In this document: positions 43,181-51,048 of the stretch, piece after piece
Layout of the letters: each line of letters opens with the position of its first letter
Numbering within the stretch: position 1 is the stretch's first letter
Source: Spirochaetales bacterium UBA6872
Lineage (GTDB): Bacteria > Spirochaetota > Spirochaetia > Sphaerochaetales > Sphaerochaetaceae
Length of the DNA: 64,000 nucleotides
Direction: 5' to 3'
NCBI GenBank assembly: GCA_002452215.1
Contig: DKCO01000027.1
Location: 62,193-126,192, forward strand
The notes under the pieces: model-generated
Databases searched by the model: none
Seen by the model: the letters and a program-made list of their open reading frames with translations, nothing else
Told to the model about the DNA's origin: nothing
Program-made: the position numbers and the translations under genes

Positions 43181-43271
43181 CAATATGACACTTAGCACTA
43201 TCAAGAGTATTAAAGTGGCTCAAAATGACACATGAGCAAAATCCAAAGAAAAAGCAGAGACAATTTGACAC
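43181..43271. repeat. Three direct repeats CAAWWTGACAC with 40-bp period
   Basis: CAATATGACAC at 43181-43191, CAAAATGACAC at 43221-43231 and CAATTTGACAC at 43261-43271. Starts are exactly 40 bp apart, nearly four helical turns. They lie about 100, 140 and 180 bp upstream of the predicted sigma-54 start, the usual distance for enhancer sites. They are entirely intergenic. Confidence 0.75.
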
Positions 43272-43278
43272 TCTCTTT

Positions 43279-43656
43279 CTATAAAACCTTCTCATCCTTC
43301 TTGGGTATTGGGAAAAAAACCTCCACAGCTGAAAGAAGATTCGTCCTTCCGCTTTTAGTTATCTTGAAAGGCGATAGCATAATCTCTTCAAGAAAACTAT
43401 CATACGCATCAAGAATCAAATCGCTTATCATATCACCCTCAGATAAGGCAACAATATGATTTTTCTTTCCATTGAAATACAAGGCAAACTGCCTTTGATA
43501 GAAGTTTTTGAATTCGCTTTCACATGAATGCTTAGTGCAAAGGCGTGGCAAGAACGTCTCAACATAAAGCGCAAAAGCCTTACTGAAATGCTTCAGTTTA
43601 GCCTCCTCTATCGCTTTCTTGTAAATATTTCTTGTCATTGCAAACATCTCTTGCAT
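43279..43656 (-). CDS. Protein of unknown function upstream of the sigma factor
   Basis: The 125-residue soluble, largely helical protein has Cys residues at LCTKHSCESEF. I recognise no family. ATG 43656 has GGAAG 7 bases upstream; a GTG one codon earlier is less likely. It is on the same strand as the sigma-factor gene, and the enhancer-like repeats begin 7 bp after its stop. A link to the sigma factor is positional only. Confidence 0.55.
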   Translation of the reverse strand: MQEMFAMTRNIYKKAIEEAKLKHFSKAFALYVETFLPRLCTKHSCESEFKNFYQRQFALYFNGKKNHIVALSEGDMISDLILDAYDSFLEEIMLSPFKITKSGRTNLLSAVEVFFPIPKKDEKVL

Positions 43657-43742
43657 CACTACACTTCCCAGTAACTATAAAGATAATCGAATTGAGCAAT
43701 TAGACAATAAACAAATATAAAAAAAGAGCTAAAGAATTGCAC

Positions 43743-43771
43743 TTGTCGTTATCATCTTTTCATTTTATATT
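43743..43771 (+). promoter_or_regulatory. groES promoter
   Basis: TTGTCG (43743-43748), 17-bp spacer, TATATT (43766-43771). The leader then contains a short inverted repeat TGTTGG-TTATG-CCAACA (about 43780-43796). No CIRCE element is present. Confidence 0.6.
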
Positions 43772-43829
43772 CAGATATGTGTTGGTTATGCCAACAACAA
43801 TGAATACACTATAAATAGAGGTATTAGAT

Positions 43830-44093
43830 ATGAAGATTATTCCACTTGGAGACAGAGTTCTTTTGAAAGCAAAAGCAACTGAAGAGAAAACAGCATCAGG
43901 ACTTTTCATTCCTCAAACAGCACAGGAGAAGACACAAATTGCAACTGTTGTAGCTGTAGGCGATGATGAAGCAATCAAAGTCAAAGTTGGCGATGAGGTT
44001 TTGCATGACAAGTATGCTGGAACTCAAATCAAGGACGGATCTGAGGATTACTTAATTGTAAACAATGCAGATATCTTGGCAATTGTAAAATAA
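43830..44093 (+). CDS. groES: Co-chaperonin GroES
   Basis: This is the 10-kDa cap of the GroEL chaperonin. The 87-residue product has IIPLGDRVLLKA at the start, the mobile loop EEKTASGLFIPQTAQEK and a C-terminal EDYLIVNNADILAIVK, all family-typical. It stands alone between its own promoter and a strong terminator; groEL is not in the window, so the two subunits are encoded separately. Confidence 0.96.
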   Translation: MKIIPLGDRVLLKAKATEEKTASGLFIPQTAQEKTQIATVVAVGDDEAIKVKVGDEVLHDKYAGTQIKDGSEDYLIVNNADILAIVK

Positions 44094-44115
44094 ATTGGAG
44101 ATATATGATGCATAG

Positions 44116-44143
44116 AGGAGCTAGAGTCTAGCTCCTTTTTTTT
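44116..44143 (+). terminator. groES terminator
   Basis: GGAGCTAGA-G-TCTAGCTCC perfect inverted repeat followed by eight T, just after groES. Confidence 0.9.
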
Positions 44144-44159
44144 CAAAGGCGGGAAATAT

Positions 44160-46988
44160 CTACCTTCTTCTTCCCTCTTCATCGAATTCGACAGCCTCGT
44201 TATCATCATTCATGATGACAGGTTGCCCCTTTACAGATCCAATCCTGTAAGCAACAGCCGTTGATACGCCAGCCTCTTGTTGCGAAACACCCAACATTGA
44301 ATTTCCACCAGTGACAGTGTGTTTGTTGTGTGTGATTATAATGAATTGGCTTTCTTTTGCAAAATCTTGCAAAACATCGAGAAAGAATCCGATGTTTCTA
44401 TCATCCAAAGCAGCATCGATTTCATCCAATATGCAAAATGGAGATGGTTTTACTTGATATGTTGCAAACAAAAGAGCAACAGCTGTCATGGATCTCTCTC
44501 CGCCAGAGAGTAGAGATAATGTAGCTTTGGATTTTCCTGGAGGCTGTGCCAGGATCTCAATTCCTGACGTAAGCACATTATCCTCATCGACAAGCCTAAG
44601 TTCAGCATTGCCACCGCCAAAGAGACGCTTGAACATGGCTTGGAAATTATCTGATATCGTTTTATAGCTTTCAAGGAAGAGCTCTATGGATTTGTTCTCA
44701 ATCTCCGAAAGCACATTTTCCATATCAGATTTAGCCTTATTGTAGTCATCAAGCTGTCGCGTATAGAACTTATATTGATCCTCAGCTTGGTCAAACTCAT
44801 CCTTTGCCAAGTGGTTAATTGACCCAAGAGACTGTATTTTCCTTTGAACTTCTTCATACTCGGCTCTCAAACTCGCCTCATCTCTTAGATTGTCGTTTAG
44901 CCTCTCCTCGAACTCATTTAGGTTTCTTGCATGTTTTTCAAAGAAGTTTGTGAATACATCCTTTATCGAATTCTCTGTATTTGTTATATACATGGCTTGC
45001 GCCTCAACCTCATGCTGGGCATCATTCATCGCCTTGTATGCATCGTCTTTTTCCTTTCTCTTGTTTGCAAGCGCATTGAACTTCTCAGAAAGCTTGCCAT
45101 TTGCATCCTCTCTTTCTGCACTCAACTTCTTTATTTGCGCAACCAATGTTGATTTCTCATCATCCTTTGACTTGATCCTATCGCCTATTTCCTTAACTCT
45201 AACTCTCGCTGTTTCCGATTTTTTCCTTTCATCTTCCAAGTCGAGTTCTTTTTGCAATATTTGCCTATCATAGCTCTTGAGCTTATCACGCTCTGAATCA
45301 ACATAGCTTCTTAGAGAGCCTATATGCTCTTTTATCGATGCAATATTGCTTTGGAATGTCTGGATATCCAGTTGACGCATCCCGATATCGGTCCTGCCAT
45401 TTGCAATTATCGCTTTGTTTTTCTCAATCTCATCTCTTGCTTCTTTCTCTCGAGCCTCAACTGACCTCTTTTTGCTCATCAGACCCTCTGGCGACAAAAG
45501 AGTATCAACAACAGGCGGAATAGATGATTTGTACTCAGAGAAAAGGGACAAAAGCTTATCGATATCAGCCAAAATCTTCTCATAGTCCTTTCTCGCAATC
45601 TCCTTTGAATACTCAACGCCATTTGCAATAGAGTCTATGAATTCAAGTCTTCTCCTAATCGAAGAAGAAATACTGTGGATACTGTCAATAAGGCTTTGGT
45701 TAGCTTTCTCTCGTCTTTGAAATGAATACTCTGCTCCTGTCTTCTCGTCAACCTCAGCAATCAACTCCTCAATGACATCCTTCAGCTCTTCGGAAAGCGA
45801 GAGAAGCTCATGATCAAGCTTGGAGTTCTCATCCTCTGTCTTTACGATGATCCTGTTCAGCTCCTCGATTTCCTTTTGGCTTTTATCCAATTGATTCTGT
45901 GTATACTTAAGTTGCCCCTCTTTCTCTTCTAGGCTCTCTTGATACAAAGCCAACTGATCTTCGCTCTCCATCCTTTCGCTTTTGTATCTTTCTATCTCAG
46001 AAGCAATTGCCTTGCATCGATCTTCGCTCGAGTTCATGTTTTCGATATATGAGCGATAGTTATCTTCCAATGTTGAGATCGTATCAGAAAGCCCTTGGAT
46101 TGTCGCTTCATTGCTAGCAATCTTCAATTCAAGTGCCCTAACCTCGTCTCTAACAGAATCGACTTGCTCAGATGATTGGACTATATCATCATCGAAAGAC
46201 GAAAGCTTTGCCTTCAAATCTTGCATCCGACGCTCGGCTTCAACCTTCTTTTGCTCTCTTACATCTTTCAGCTTCAAAAGAGTATCCAAGCGAACAAGGC
46301 TCGAGTCTACATCTAGATCAAATGCCCTTTGGCTAAGTTCCTCCCATTGCATTGCCTTTGCAGCTTGGTTTCGTGTCCTGTCATATGTCCTTTTTGTCTC
46401 AGCAACAGTTGTCATAAGCTGTGCAATGTGCTCATCGGCTCTTGCGATTCTGTTTTGAGCTTCGATGCATTTTGCTTTATATCGCGAAATACCAGCTGCT
46501 TCTTCGAAAATATAGCGTCTATCCTCTGGTTTGTTAGACAAAATCTGGTCAATCTTTCCTTGCTCTAGAATAGAGTATGCCGATTTTCCGACACCAGTAT
46601 CCATAAAGAGCTCTTTGATATTCTTCAATAGGCATCTTTGCCCGTTAAGGTAATACTCAGACTCTCCACTTCTATATATCCTTCTTCTGATGACGATTTC
46701 AGGAACATCTGTCGGAAGATTATGGTTTTCGTTGTCAATCGAAAGCGTGACTTCTGCCATTTGCAATGGCTTACGAGTATCGGTTCCATTGAAGATGACA
46801 TCTTGCATTGAGCCTGCTCTCAAAGTCTTTGTCGACTGTTCTCCAAGCACCCACTTAATAGAATCGACGATATTTGACTTTCCACACCCATTCGGTCCCA
46901 ACAAGGATGTGATGCCATCAGAAAAGTCGATATGCGTTTTATCTGGAAAACTTTTGAATCCGTTTATTTCAAGTGACTTTAAAAACAC
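44160..46988 (-). CDS. smc: Chromosome segregation protein SMC, short form without recognisable hinge
   Basis: From GTG 46988 (GGGAGA upstream) the product is 942 residues, against about 1150-1200 for typical bacterial SMC. The head halves are intact: Walker A GPNGCGKS (31-38) with FKSF before it, the Q-loop region, the signature LSGGERS (about 827-833) and Walker B CILDEIDAALDD (about 853-864). Between them is continuous heptad-rich coil. At the midpoint there is only a short Pro-containing turn (about residues 488-505, around SSIPPVVDTLLSPEG), not the roughly 150-residue Gly-rich hinge. ScpA/ScpB are not in the window. The gene is divergent from rnhB. Confidence 0.92.
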   Translation of the reverse strand: MFLKSLEINGFKSFPDKTHIDFSDGITSLLGPNGCGKSNIVDSIKWVLGEQSTKTLRAGSMQDVIFNGTDTRKPLQMAEVTLSIDNENHNLPTDVPEIVIRRRIYRSGESEYYLNGQRCLLKNIKELFMDTGVGKSAYSILEQGKIDQILSNKPEDRRYIFEEAAGISRYKAKCIEAQNRIARADEHIAQLMTTVAETKRTYDRTRNQAAKAMQWEELSQRAFDLDVDSSLVRLDTLLKLKDVREQKKVEAERRMQDLKAKLSSFDDDIVQSSEQVDSVRDEVRALELKIASNEATIQGLSDTISTLEDNYRSYIENMNSSEDRCKAIASEIERYKSERMESEDQLALYQESLEEKEGQLKYTQNQLDKSQKEIEELNRIIVKTEDENSKLDHELLSLSEELKDVIEELIAEVDEKTGAEYSFQRREKANQSLIDSIHSISSSIRRRLEFIDSIANGVEYSKEIARKDYEKILADIDKLLSLFSEYKSSIPPVVDTLLSPEGLMSKKRSVEAREKEARDEIEKNKAIIANGRTDIGMRQLDIQTFQSNIASIKEHIGSLRSYVDSERDKLKSYDRQILQKELDLEDERKKSETARVRVKEIGDRIKSKDDEKSTLVAQIKKLSAEREDANGKLSEKFNALANKRKEKDDAYKAMNDAQHEVEAQAMYITNTENSIKDVFTNFFEKHARNLNEFEERLNDNLRDEASLRAEYEEVQRKIQSLGSINHLAKDEFDQAEDQYKFYTRQLDDYNKAKSDMENVLSEIENKSIELFLESYKTISDNFQAMFKRLFGGGNAELRLVDEDNVLTSGIEILAQPPGKSKATLSLLSGGERSMTAVALLFATYQVKPSPFCILDEIDAALDDRNIGFFLDVLQDFAKESQFIIITHNKHTVTGGNSMLGVSQQEAGVSTAVAYRIGSVKGQPVIMNDDNEAVEFDEEGRRR

Positions 46989-47041
46989 TCGATTCTCCCA
47001 TAAAATGAATATGTTTTCATTATATAAGGACAAGATGATTT

Positions 47042-47659
47042 ATGGAATACGAACTATTCGAATATGAAAATGACGAAAAAACGATAGCTGGATCAGATGA
47101 GGCCGGACGAGGCCCACTTGCGGGACCAGTTGTTGCCGCATGCGTTGTCCTTGGCAACGATTTCCCAGTTGATATTCTGAATGACTCTAAAAAACTTAAT
47201 GAAAAGCAACGTCTGAATATCGAACCAATTATCAAGGAAAAGTCAATCGCATATTCAATTGTCGCTATCCCAAATGAGATAATAGACAAAATCAATATCT
47301 TGCAAGCATCGCTTCTTGCGATGAAAATGTCATATGAGCAAATAAAAGACAAAACAAAAATCGATATGCTTCTTGTAGATGGAAACAAATTGCCAGATGT
47401 AGATGTTGCTGTTGAAGCAATTGTAAAAGGAGACTCCAAGATCCATGCAATTATGGCAGCTTCCATCCTTGCAAAAAACGAAAGAGATAGAATAATGAAG
47501 GAGTATGATAAGATATATCCGGGGTATGGGTTTGCAAAACACAAAGGATATCCTACAAAAGAGCATTATGAAGCGATCAAGAGGCTTGGCCCATCTCCTA
47601 TCCACAGACTATCATTTACTCTATATAAGGAAGAATTTGAGCAAAAGCTTCTTTTTTAG
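47042..47659 (+). CDS. rnhB: Ribonuclease HII
   Basis: This enzyme removes ribonucleotides from DNA and RNA primers. The 205-residue product has GSDEAGRGPLAGPVVAACVV (Asp-Glu of the DEDD site, residues about 18-37), LNDSKKLNEKQR, LLVDGN and the ASILAKNERD motif. RNase HI is also encoded in the window (rnhA), so both types are present. Confidence 0.95.
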   Translation: MEYELFEYENDEKTIAGSDEAGRGPLAGPVVAACVVLGNDFPVDILNDSKKLNEKQRLNIEPIIKEKSIAYSIVAIPNEIIDKINILQASLLAMKMSYEQIKDKTKIDMLLVDGNKLPDVDVAVEAIVKGDSKIHAIMAASILAKNERDRIMKEYDKIYPGYGFAKHKGYPTKEHYEAIKRLGPSPIHRLSFTLYKEEFEQKLLF

Positions 47660-47668
47660 TCGGATATA

Positions 47669-47698
47669 TTGACAAAAAAATAAAATCAAAATGATAAT
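47669..47698 (+). promoter_or_regulatory. Promoter of the zur-znu locus
   Basis: Consensus TTGACA (47669-47674), 18-bp spacer, GATAAT (47693-47698), 20 bp before the regulator ATG. The ATGATAATAAAT around the -10 resembles half a Fur-type box, but I see no convincing second half. Confidence 0.6.
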
Positions 47699-47718
47699 AA
47701 ATCTCAAATTGGATTACC

Positions 47719-48126
47719 ATGAAACGAGGGTTCTACTGTACAAGTCAACAAAAATATATCATCGAATACTTGAAAGAGCATAACAATGAAGCACTTTCAG
47801 TCGAGAAAATATGCTCAGCTCTTTGCCAAAATTCATCGATTGGAAAGGCTACAGTATATAGAACACTGGATCGCTTGATTGATAAAGGCTGTGCAATAAA
47901 GGTTCCAGCCTTCGAGGGAAAAACAGCACTTTATAGATATATTGGAGATGAGACAAATCCAAAGGAAGCAAGTATGGTTTGTCTCTGTTGCGGACGAACT
48001 ATAGCTATCGAATGCAATCATCTTAGCAAACTTGTCAACCATATAAATGCTGACCATGGCTTTTCGCTCGACACTCGCCATACACTCTTTTATGGGTATT
48101 GCTCAGCTTGCAAGGAGAAAAAATGA
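47719..48126 (+). CDS. Fur-family metal regulator, probably Zur
   Basis: The 135-residue product has a winged helix (about residues 1-75; SSIGKATVYRTLDRLIDKG recognition region) and a dimerisation part with two structural CxxC zinc sites (C88/C91 and C128/C131) plus His residues at HLSKLVNH and DTRHTLF. As it is followed directly by znuA-znuC-znuB, a zinc-responsive role (Zur) is the best inference over Fur or PerR. Its stop overlaps the next small gene (ATGA). Confidence 0.85.
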   Translation: MKRGFYCTSQQKYIIEYLKEHNNEALSVEKICSALCQNSSIGKATVYRTLDRLIDKGCAIKVPAFEGKTALYRYIGDETNPKEASMVCLCCGRTIAIECNHLSKLVNHINADHGFSLDTRHTLFYGYCSACKEKK

Positions 48127-48362
48127 GAAAAATAGCATCGGTGTTTGTCTATGTCATGCTTATTTGTCTATTTATTCTTATTCTTCACCATTGCAATGAT
48201 TGCAATTGTTATTTATGCATGCAAAGACAACAATTGAGCAAAATGAATTATTTTGGCTCAATCTCAATTTTAATACTTTTGTTATTAATTAAAAACATAG
48301 TTTCAAAGAGAAAAGCTAAAATAGAGAATAATCCTCTTTCGGCGATTAGAATCAATTCTTGA
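48123..48362 (+). CDS. Small Cys/His-rich two-helix membrane protein in the zinc locus
   Basis: The 79-residue product has a first membrane segment (about residues 5-21), then HHCNDCNCYLC (H22, H23, C24, C27, C29, C32), then a second membrane segment (about 45-58) and a basic tail. Four Cys and two His in an 11-residue loop look like a metal-binding or thiol site at the membrane surface. Its ATG lies inside the regulator stop (ATGA), so it is translationally coupled, and znuA follows 43 bp later. I recognise no family. A role in zinc sensing or handling is inferred from context only. Confidence 0.65.
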   Translation: MRKIASVFVYVMLICLFILILHHCNDCNCYLCMQRQQLSKMNYFGSISILILLLLIKNIVSKRKAKIENNPLSAIRINS

Positions 48363-48405
48363 TTCCTTGTTTTTTGTCGAAAATCAAAAAAATAAGGAGA
48401 AATAA

Positions 48406-49317
48406 ATGAAAAGAATAATTAAAACCACAACAATCATATTAATGTTAGCTTCAATACTTCCGTTTTTTTTATTTGCATCCGGCAGTAGCGAAGATGTCGA
48501 TGATGGCAAACTTGACGTTGTTGCATCATTCTATCCTATGTATGACTTTGCCAAGAAAATAGGTGGCGATAAAGTCAATGTCTATAATCTTGTGCCAGCT
48601 GGTACTGAGCCTCATGACTGGGAACCATCAACAAAAGATATAATAAGAATAGAGAATGCAAATGTACTAGTTTACAATGGAGCAGGCCTTGAGCATTGGA
48701 CTGATGATGTCCTAGCCTCTATTTCAAACAAAGATCTTGTTGTTTGCGAAGCTTCAAAGGGCATTGCATTACATGAAAGCACAAATGAACATGAAGGCAC
48801 AGATCCTCACGTATGGCTATCAATAAAAAATGCAATTATTGAGCTTTCCAATATAAGAGATGCCTTAAAGCAAGCAGATCCAGACAACTCAGGCTACTAT
48901 GACGAGCAATATCAAAAATGGGAAAAGCAATTTCTTTTGCTTGATTCTGAGTACAGGAAAGAACTTTCCTCAATATCGCGCAACGACATTGTAGTAAGCC
49001 ATGAGGCTTTTGGATATTTTGCATCAGAATATGGCTTGGAGCAACATGGAATTGAGGGAATAGAGCCAGACTCCGAGCCAGATCCAGCTAGACTTGCCAA
49101 GATCGAGGATTATGTAAAGAAGAACAATGTGAAAACAATATTCTCAGAGGAACTTGTATCAAAGAAGGTTGCACAGACTATAGCAAATGCAACAGGAGCC
49201 AATATCGAGACATTGAATCCAATCGAGGGCCTCACTGACGAGGAGCTTGAAGCTGGAGACGATTATCTGTCTATAATGAAAGATAATTTAAATGCAATTC
49301 TGAAGGCTTTAAAATAA
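48406..49317 (+). CDS. znuA: Zinc ABC transporter substrate-binding protein ZnuA
   Basis: The 303-residue exported cluster-A-I binding protein has a signal peptide ending at FASGSSED with no lipobox Cys. Metal ligands are visible in family context: H70 (GTEPHDWEP), H135 (TDPHVWLS), H199 (VVSHEAFGYF) and a C-terminal Asp in GDDYLSIM. The His-containing loop between the first two ligands is short (HESTNEHEGTDPH), unlike the long His-rich loop of many ZnuA. AAGGAG precedes the ATG. Confidence 0.92.
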   Translation: MKRIIKTTTIILMLASILPFFLFASGSSEDVDDGKLDVVASFYPMYDFAKKIGGDKVNVYNLVPAGTEPHDWEPSTKDIIRIENANVLVYNGAGLEHWTDDVLASISNKDLVVCEASKGIALHESTNEHEGTDPHVWLSIKNAIIELSNIRDALKQADPDNSGYYDEQYQKWEKQFLLLDSEYRKELSSISRNDIVVSHEAFGYFASEYGLEQHGIEGIEPDSEPDPARLAKIEDYVKKNNVKTIFSEELVSKKVAQTIANATGANIETLNPIEGLTDEELEAGDDYLSIMKDNLNAILKALK

Positions 49318-49326
49318 AGGAAAAAA

Positions 49327-50058
49327 ATGAACGTTCTAGAAGCAGAAAAACTCTCATTTTCATATAACGATGTTCCTGTATTCAAGGATATATCATTTGC
49401 TGTAAAAGAAGGCAATTTTACAGCATTGATTGGCGCAAATGGAGCAGGAAAAAGCACTTTGCTAAGAGTAATACTAGGAGAGTTGGAACCCTCTTCTGGA
49501 AGAATATCAATCTTCGGACAGGATTTGGGAAAATTCCATGACTGGAAAAAGGTAGCTTATGTGCCACAGGAGGGACTTACAAGGAAAATCGATTTCCCCG
49601 CATCTGTATATGAAGTAGTAGCATCTGGCCTATACAACTTGACTGGCTTTGGGCATTTTCCATCAAAGAAGCAAAAGGAAATGGTCTATACAGCACTTAA
49701 AGATGTTGGGCTCTCAGATTATTCAAAGAGAATGCTCTCTGAGATATCTGGCGGACAGCGACAGAGAGTTCTGCTTGCTAGAGCAATTCTTTCAGAGCCA
49801 AAGCTTATGCTACTTGACGAGCCGCTTACAGGAATGGACGACGAGAGTTCAAGAAGTTTCTATGATCTTTTAGTGAAACTGAATAAAGAAAGAAACCTTT
49901 CAATTTTAATGATCAGCCATGATCTAGAGCGAATTGGCAATTATGTTTCAGATGTATTCTGCCTTGAATATGGATCTATTGTGCATTTAAGCTCAAAAGA
50001 GTTGTTGATTGAACAAGAGCATAGACATACACATATTCATGTAACAGAGGAGGCTTGA
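49327..50058 (+). CDS. znuC: Zinc ABC transporter ATP-binding protein ZnuC
   Basis: The 243-residue ATPase has Walker A GANGAGKSTLL (about 36-46), SGGQRQRVLLARA and Walker B LMLLDEPLTGMD. A His-rich C-terminus (EQEHRHTHIHVTEE) is typical of zinc-transporter ATPases. It lies 9 bp after znuA and 1 bp before znuB. Confidence 0.92.
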   Translation: MNVLEAEKLSFSYNDVPVFKDISFAVKEGNFTALIGANGAGKSTLLRVILGELEPSSGRISIFGQDLGKFHDWKKVAYVPQEGLTRKIDFPASVYEVVASGLYNLTGFGHFPSKKQKEMVYTALKDVGLSDYSKRMLSEISGGQRQRVLLARAILSEPKLMLLDEPLTGMDDESSRSFYDLLVKLNKERNLSILMISHDLERIGNYVSDVFCLEYGSIVHLSSKELLIEQEHRHTHIHVTEEA

Positions 50059-50059
50059 T

Positions 50060-50875
50060 TTGGAAATATTCAAATATGCATTCATGCAAAGAGCTTTTTT
50101 GACAGGTATCCTACTTTCCTTAATCATTCCGTCAATTGGCTTGATTATTGTCTTAAAGCGCCTTTCCATGATTGGAGATGCTCTATCTCATACATCACTT
50201 GCTGGTGTTGCAGGAGGCCTATTGGTCGGCATAAACCCAGTCTTAGGCGCGACTCTCGCCTGTATTGCCGCAGCATTTGGTATTGAAGCCATAAGAAAAA
50301 AAATACCTCGTTACGCTGAAATGTCGATTGCAATCATAATGTCTGCCGGCGTTGGTCTTGCTGGTGTTCTTTCAGGCTTTGTAAAGAGTGCATCATCATT
50401 CAACAGCTTTCTTTTCGGAAGCATCGTCGCAATAAGCAATTCAGAGCTGTACATTGTAGCTGCAGTAGCAATACTCATCCTATCTTCTTTCTTGTTTTTT
50501 TATAGAGAGCTTTTTTATATATCGCTAGATGAAAGATCCGCACGTCTTGCTGGTGTTCCAACAAGCATAATCAACCCTTTATTCACAATATTGACAGCTA
50601 TTACTGTATCGATTGCTTCAAGAACAGTAGGTGCTCTTATAGTCTCGTCCATGATGGTAGTACCAGTTGCTTGTGCTATGCAAATTGCAAAAAGCTACAA
50701 ATGTACATTGATTTTGTCGATCGTATTTTCTGAATCATTCACAATAGTTGGACTCTTTTTATCATTTTATTTTGGGCTCAAGCCAGGTGGGACAATCGTT
50801 CTTGTAGGAGTTGTGATCCTTGTTTCCCTATTTGCAATTAAAGCAATACGGAAAAAGATGCGAAGTAAGGCTTAG
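50060..50875 (+). CDS. znuB: Zinc ABC transporter permease ZnuB
   Basis: This 271-residue ABC-3 family membrane protein has about eight hydrophobic segments and a GDALSHTSLAGVAGG loop, the family motif that contacts ZnuC. The start is a TTG 6 bases after AGGAGG; no ATG is better placed. The last gene of the zinc operon. Confidence 0.9.
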   Translation: MEIFKYAFMQRAFLTGILLSLIIPSIGLIIVLKRLSMIGDALSHTSLAGVAGGLLVGINPVLGATLACIAAAFGIEAIRKKIPRYAEMSIAIIMSAGVGLAGVLSGFVKSASSFNSFLFGSIVAISNSELYIVAAVAILILSSFLFFYRELFYISLDERSARLAGVPTSIINPLFTILTAITVSIASRTVGALIVSSMMVVPVACAMQIAKSYKCTLILSIVFSESFTIVGLFLSFYFGLKPGGTIVLVGVVILVSLFAIKAIRKKMRSKA

Positions 50876-50885
50876 ATAGCATGTC

Positions 50886-50913
50886 AAAAAAAATGCTGTA
50901 TCTCTACAGCATT
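50886..50913 (-). terminator. tRNA-Val terminator
   Basis: On the minus strand AATGCTGTA-GAGA-TACAGCATT, a perfect 9-bp stem, is followed by a run of T, just after tRNA-Val. Confidence 0.9.
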
Positions 50914-50916
50914 CTT

Positions 50917-50988
50917 TGGAGGATACAAGGATTGAACTTGTGACATCCTGCTTGTAAGGCAGGCGCTCTCCCGCTGAGCTAATCCTCC
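50917..50988 (-). tRNA. tRNA-Val (anticodon TAC)
   Basis: Acceptor GGAGGAT pairs with ATCCTCC. The D-arm is GCTCAGCGGGAGAGC, the anticodon stem CCTGC/GCAGG encloses CTTACAA (anticodon TAC), and the T-arm is ACAAGTTCAATCCTTGT. 72 nt, discriminator A, CCA not encoded. Confidence 0.95.
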
Positions 50989-50999
50989 GAACACATGAC

Positions 51000-51029
51000 A
51001 CTATAGCGTACAAGAAAGCATAATGTCAA
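51000..51029 (-). promoter_or_regulatory. tRNA-Val promoter
   Basis: Minus-strand TTGACA (51024-51029), 18-bp spacer, TATAGT (51000-51005), 12 bp upstream of the tRNA. Confidence 0.75.
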
Positions 51030-51048
51030 GCGTCAATAAAAAGAATTA

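Noticed and set aside
43190..43216. TTAGCACT...AGTGGC resembling a CIRCE heat-shock element near groES
   Set aside because: The right half does not match GAGTGCTAA, and it lies more than 500 bp from groES on the far side of another gene.
47670..47710. Possible Zur/Fur box ATGATAATAAAT at the zur promoter
   Set aside because: Only a half-site is visible and there is no inverted partner; AT-rich promoter sequence explains it.
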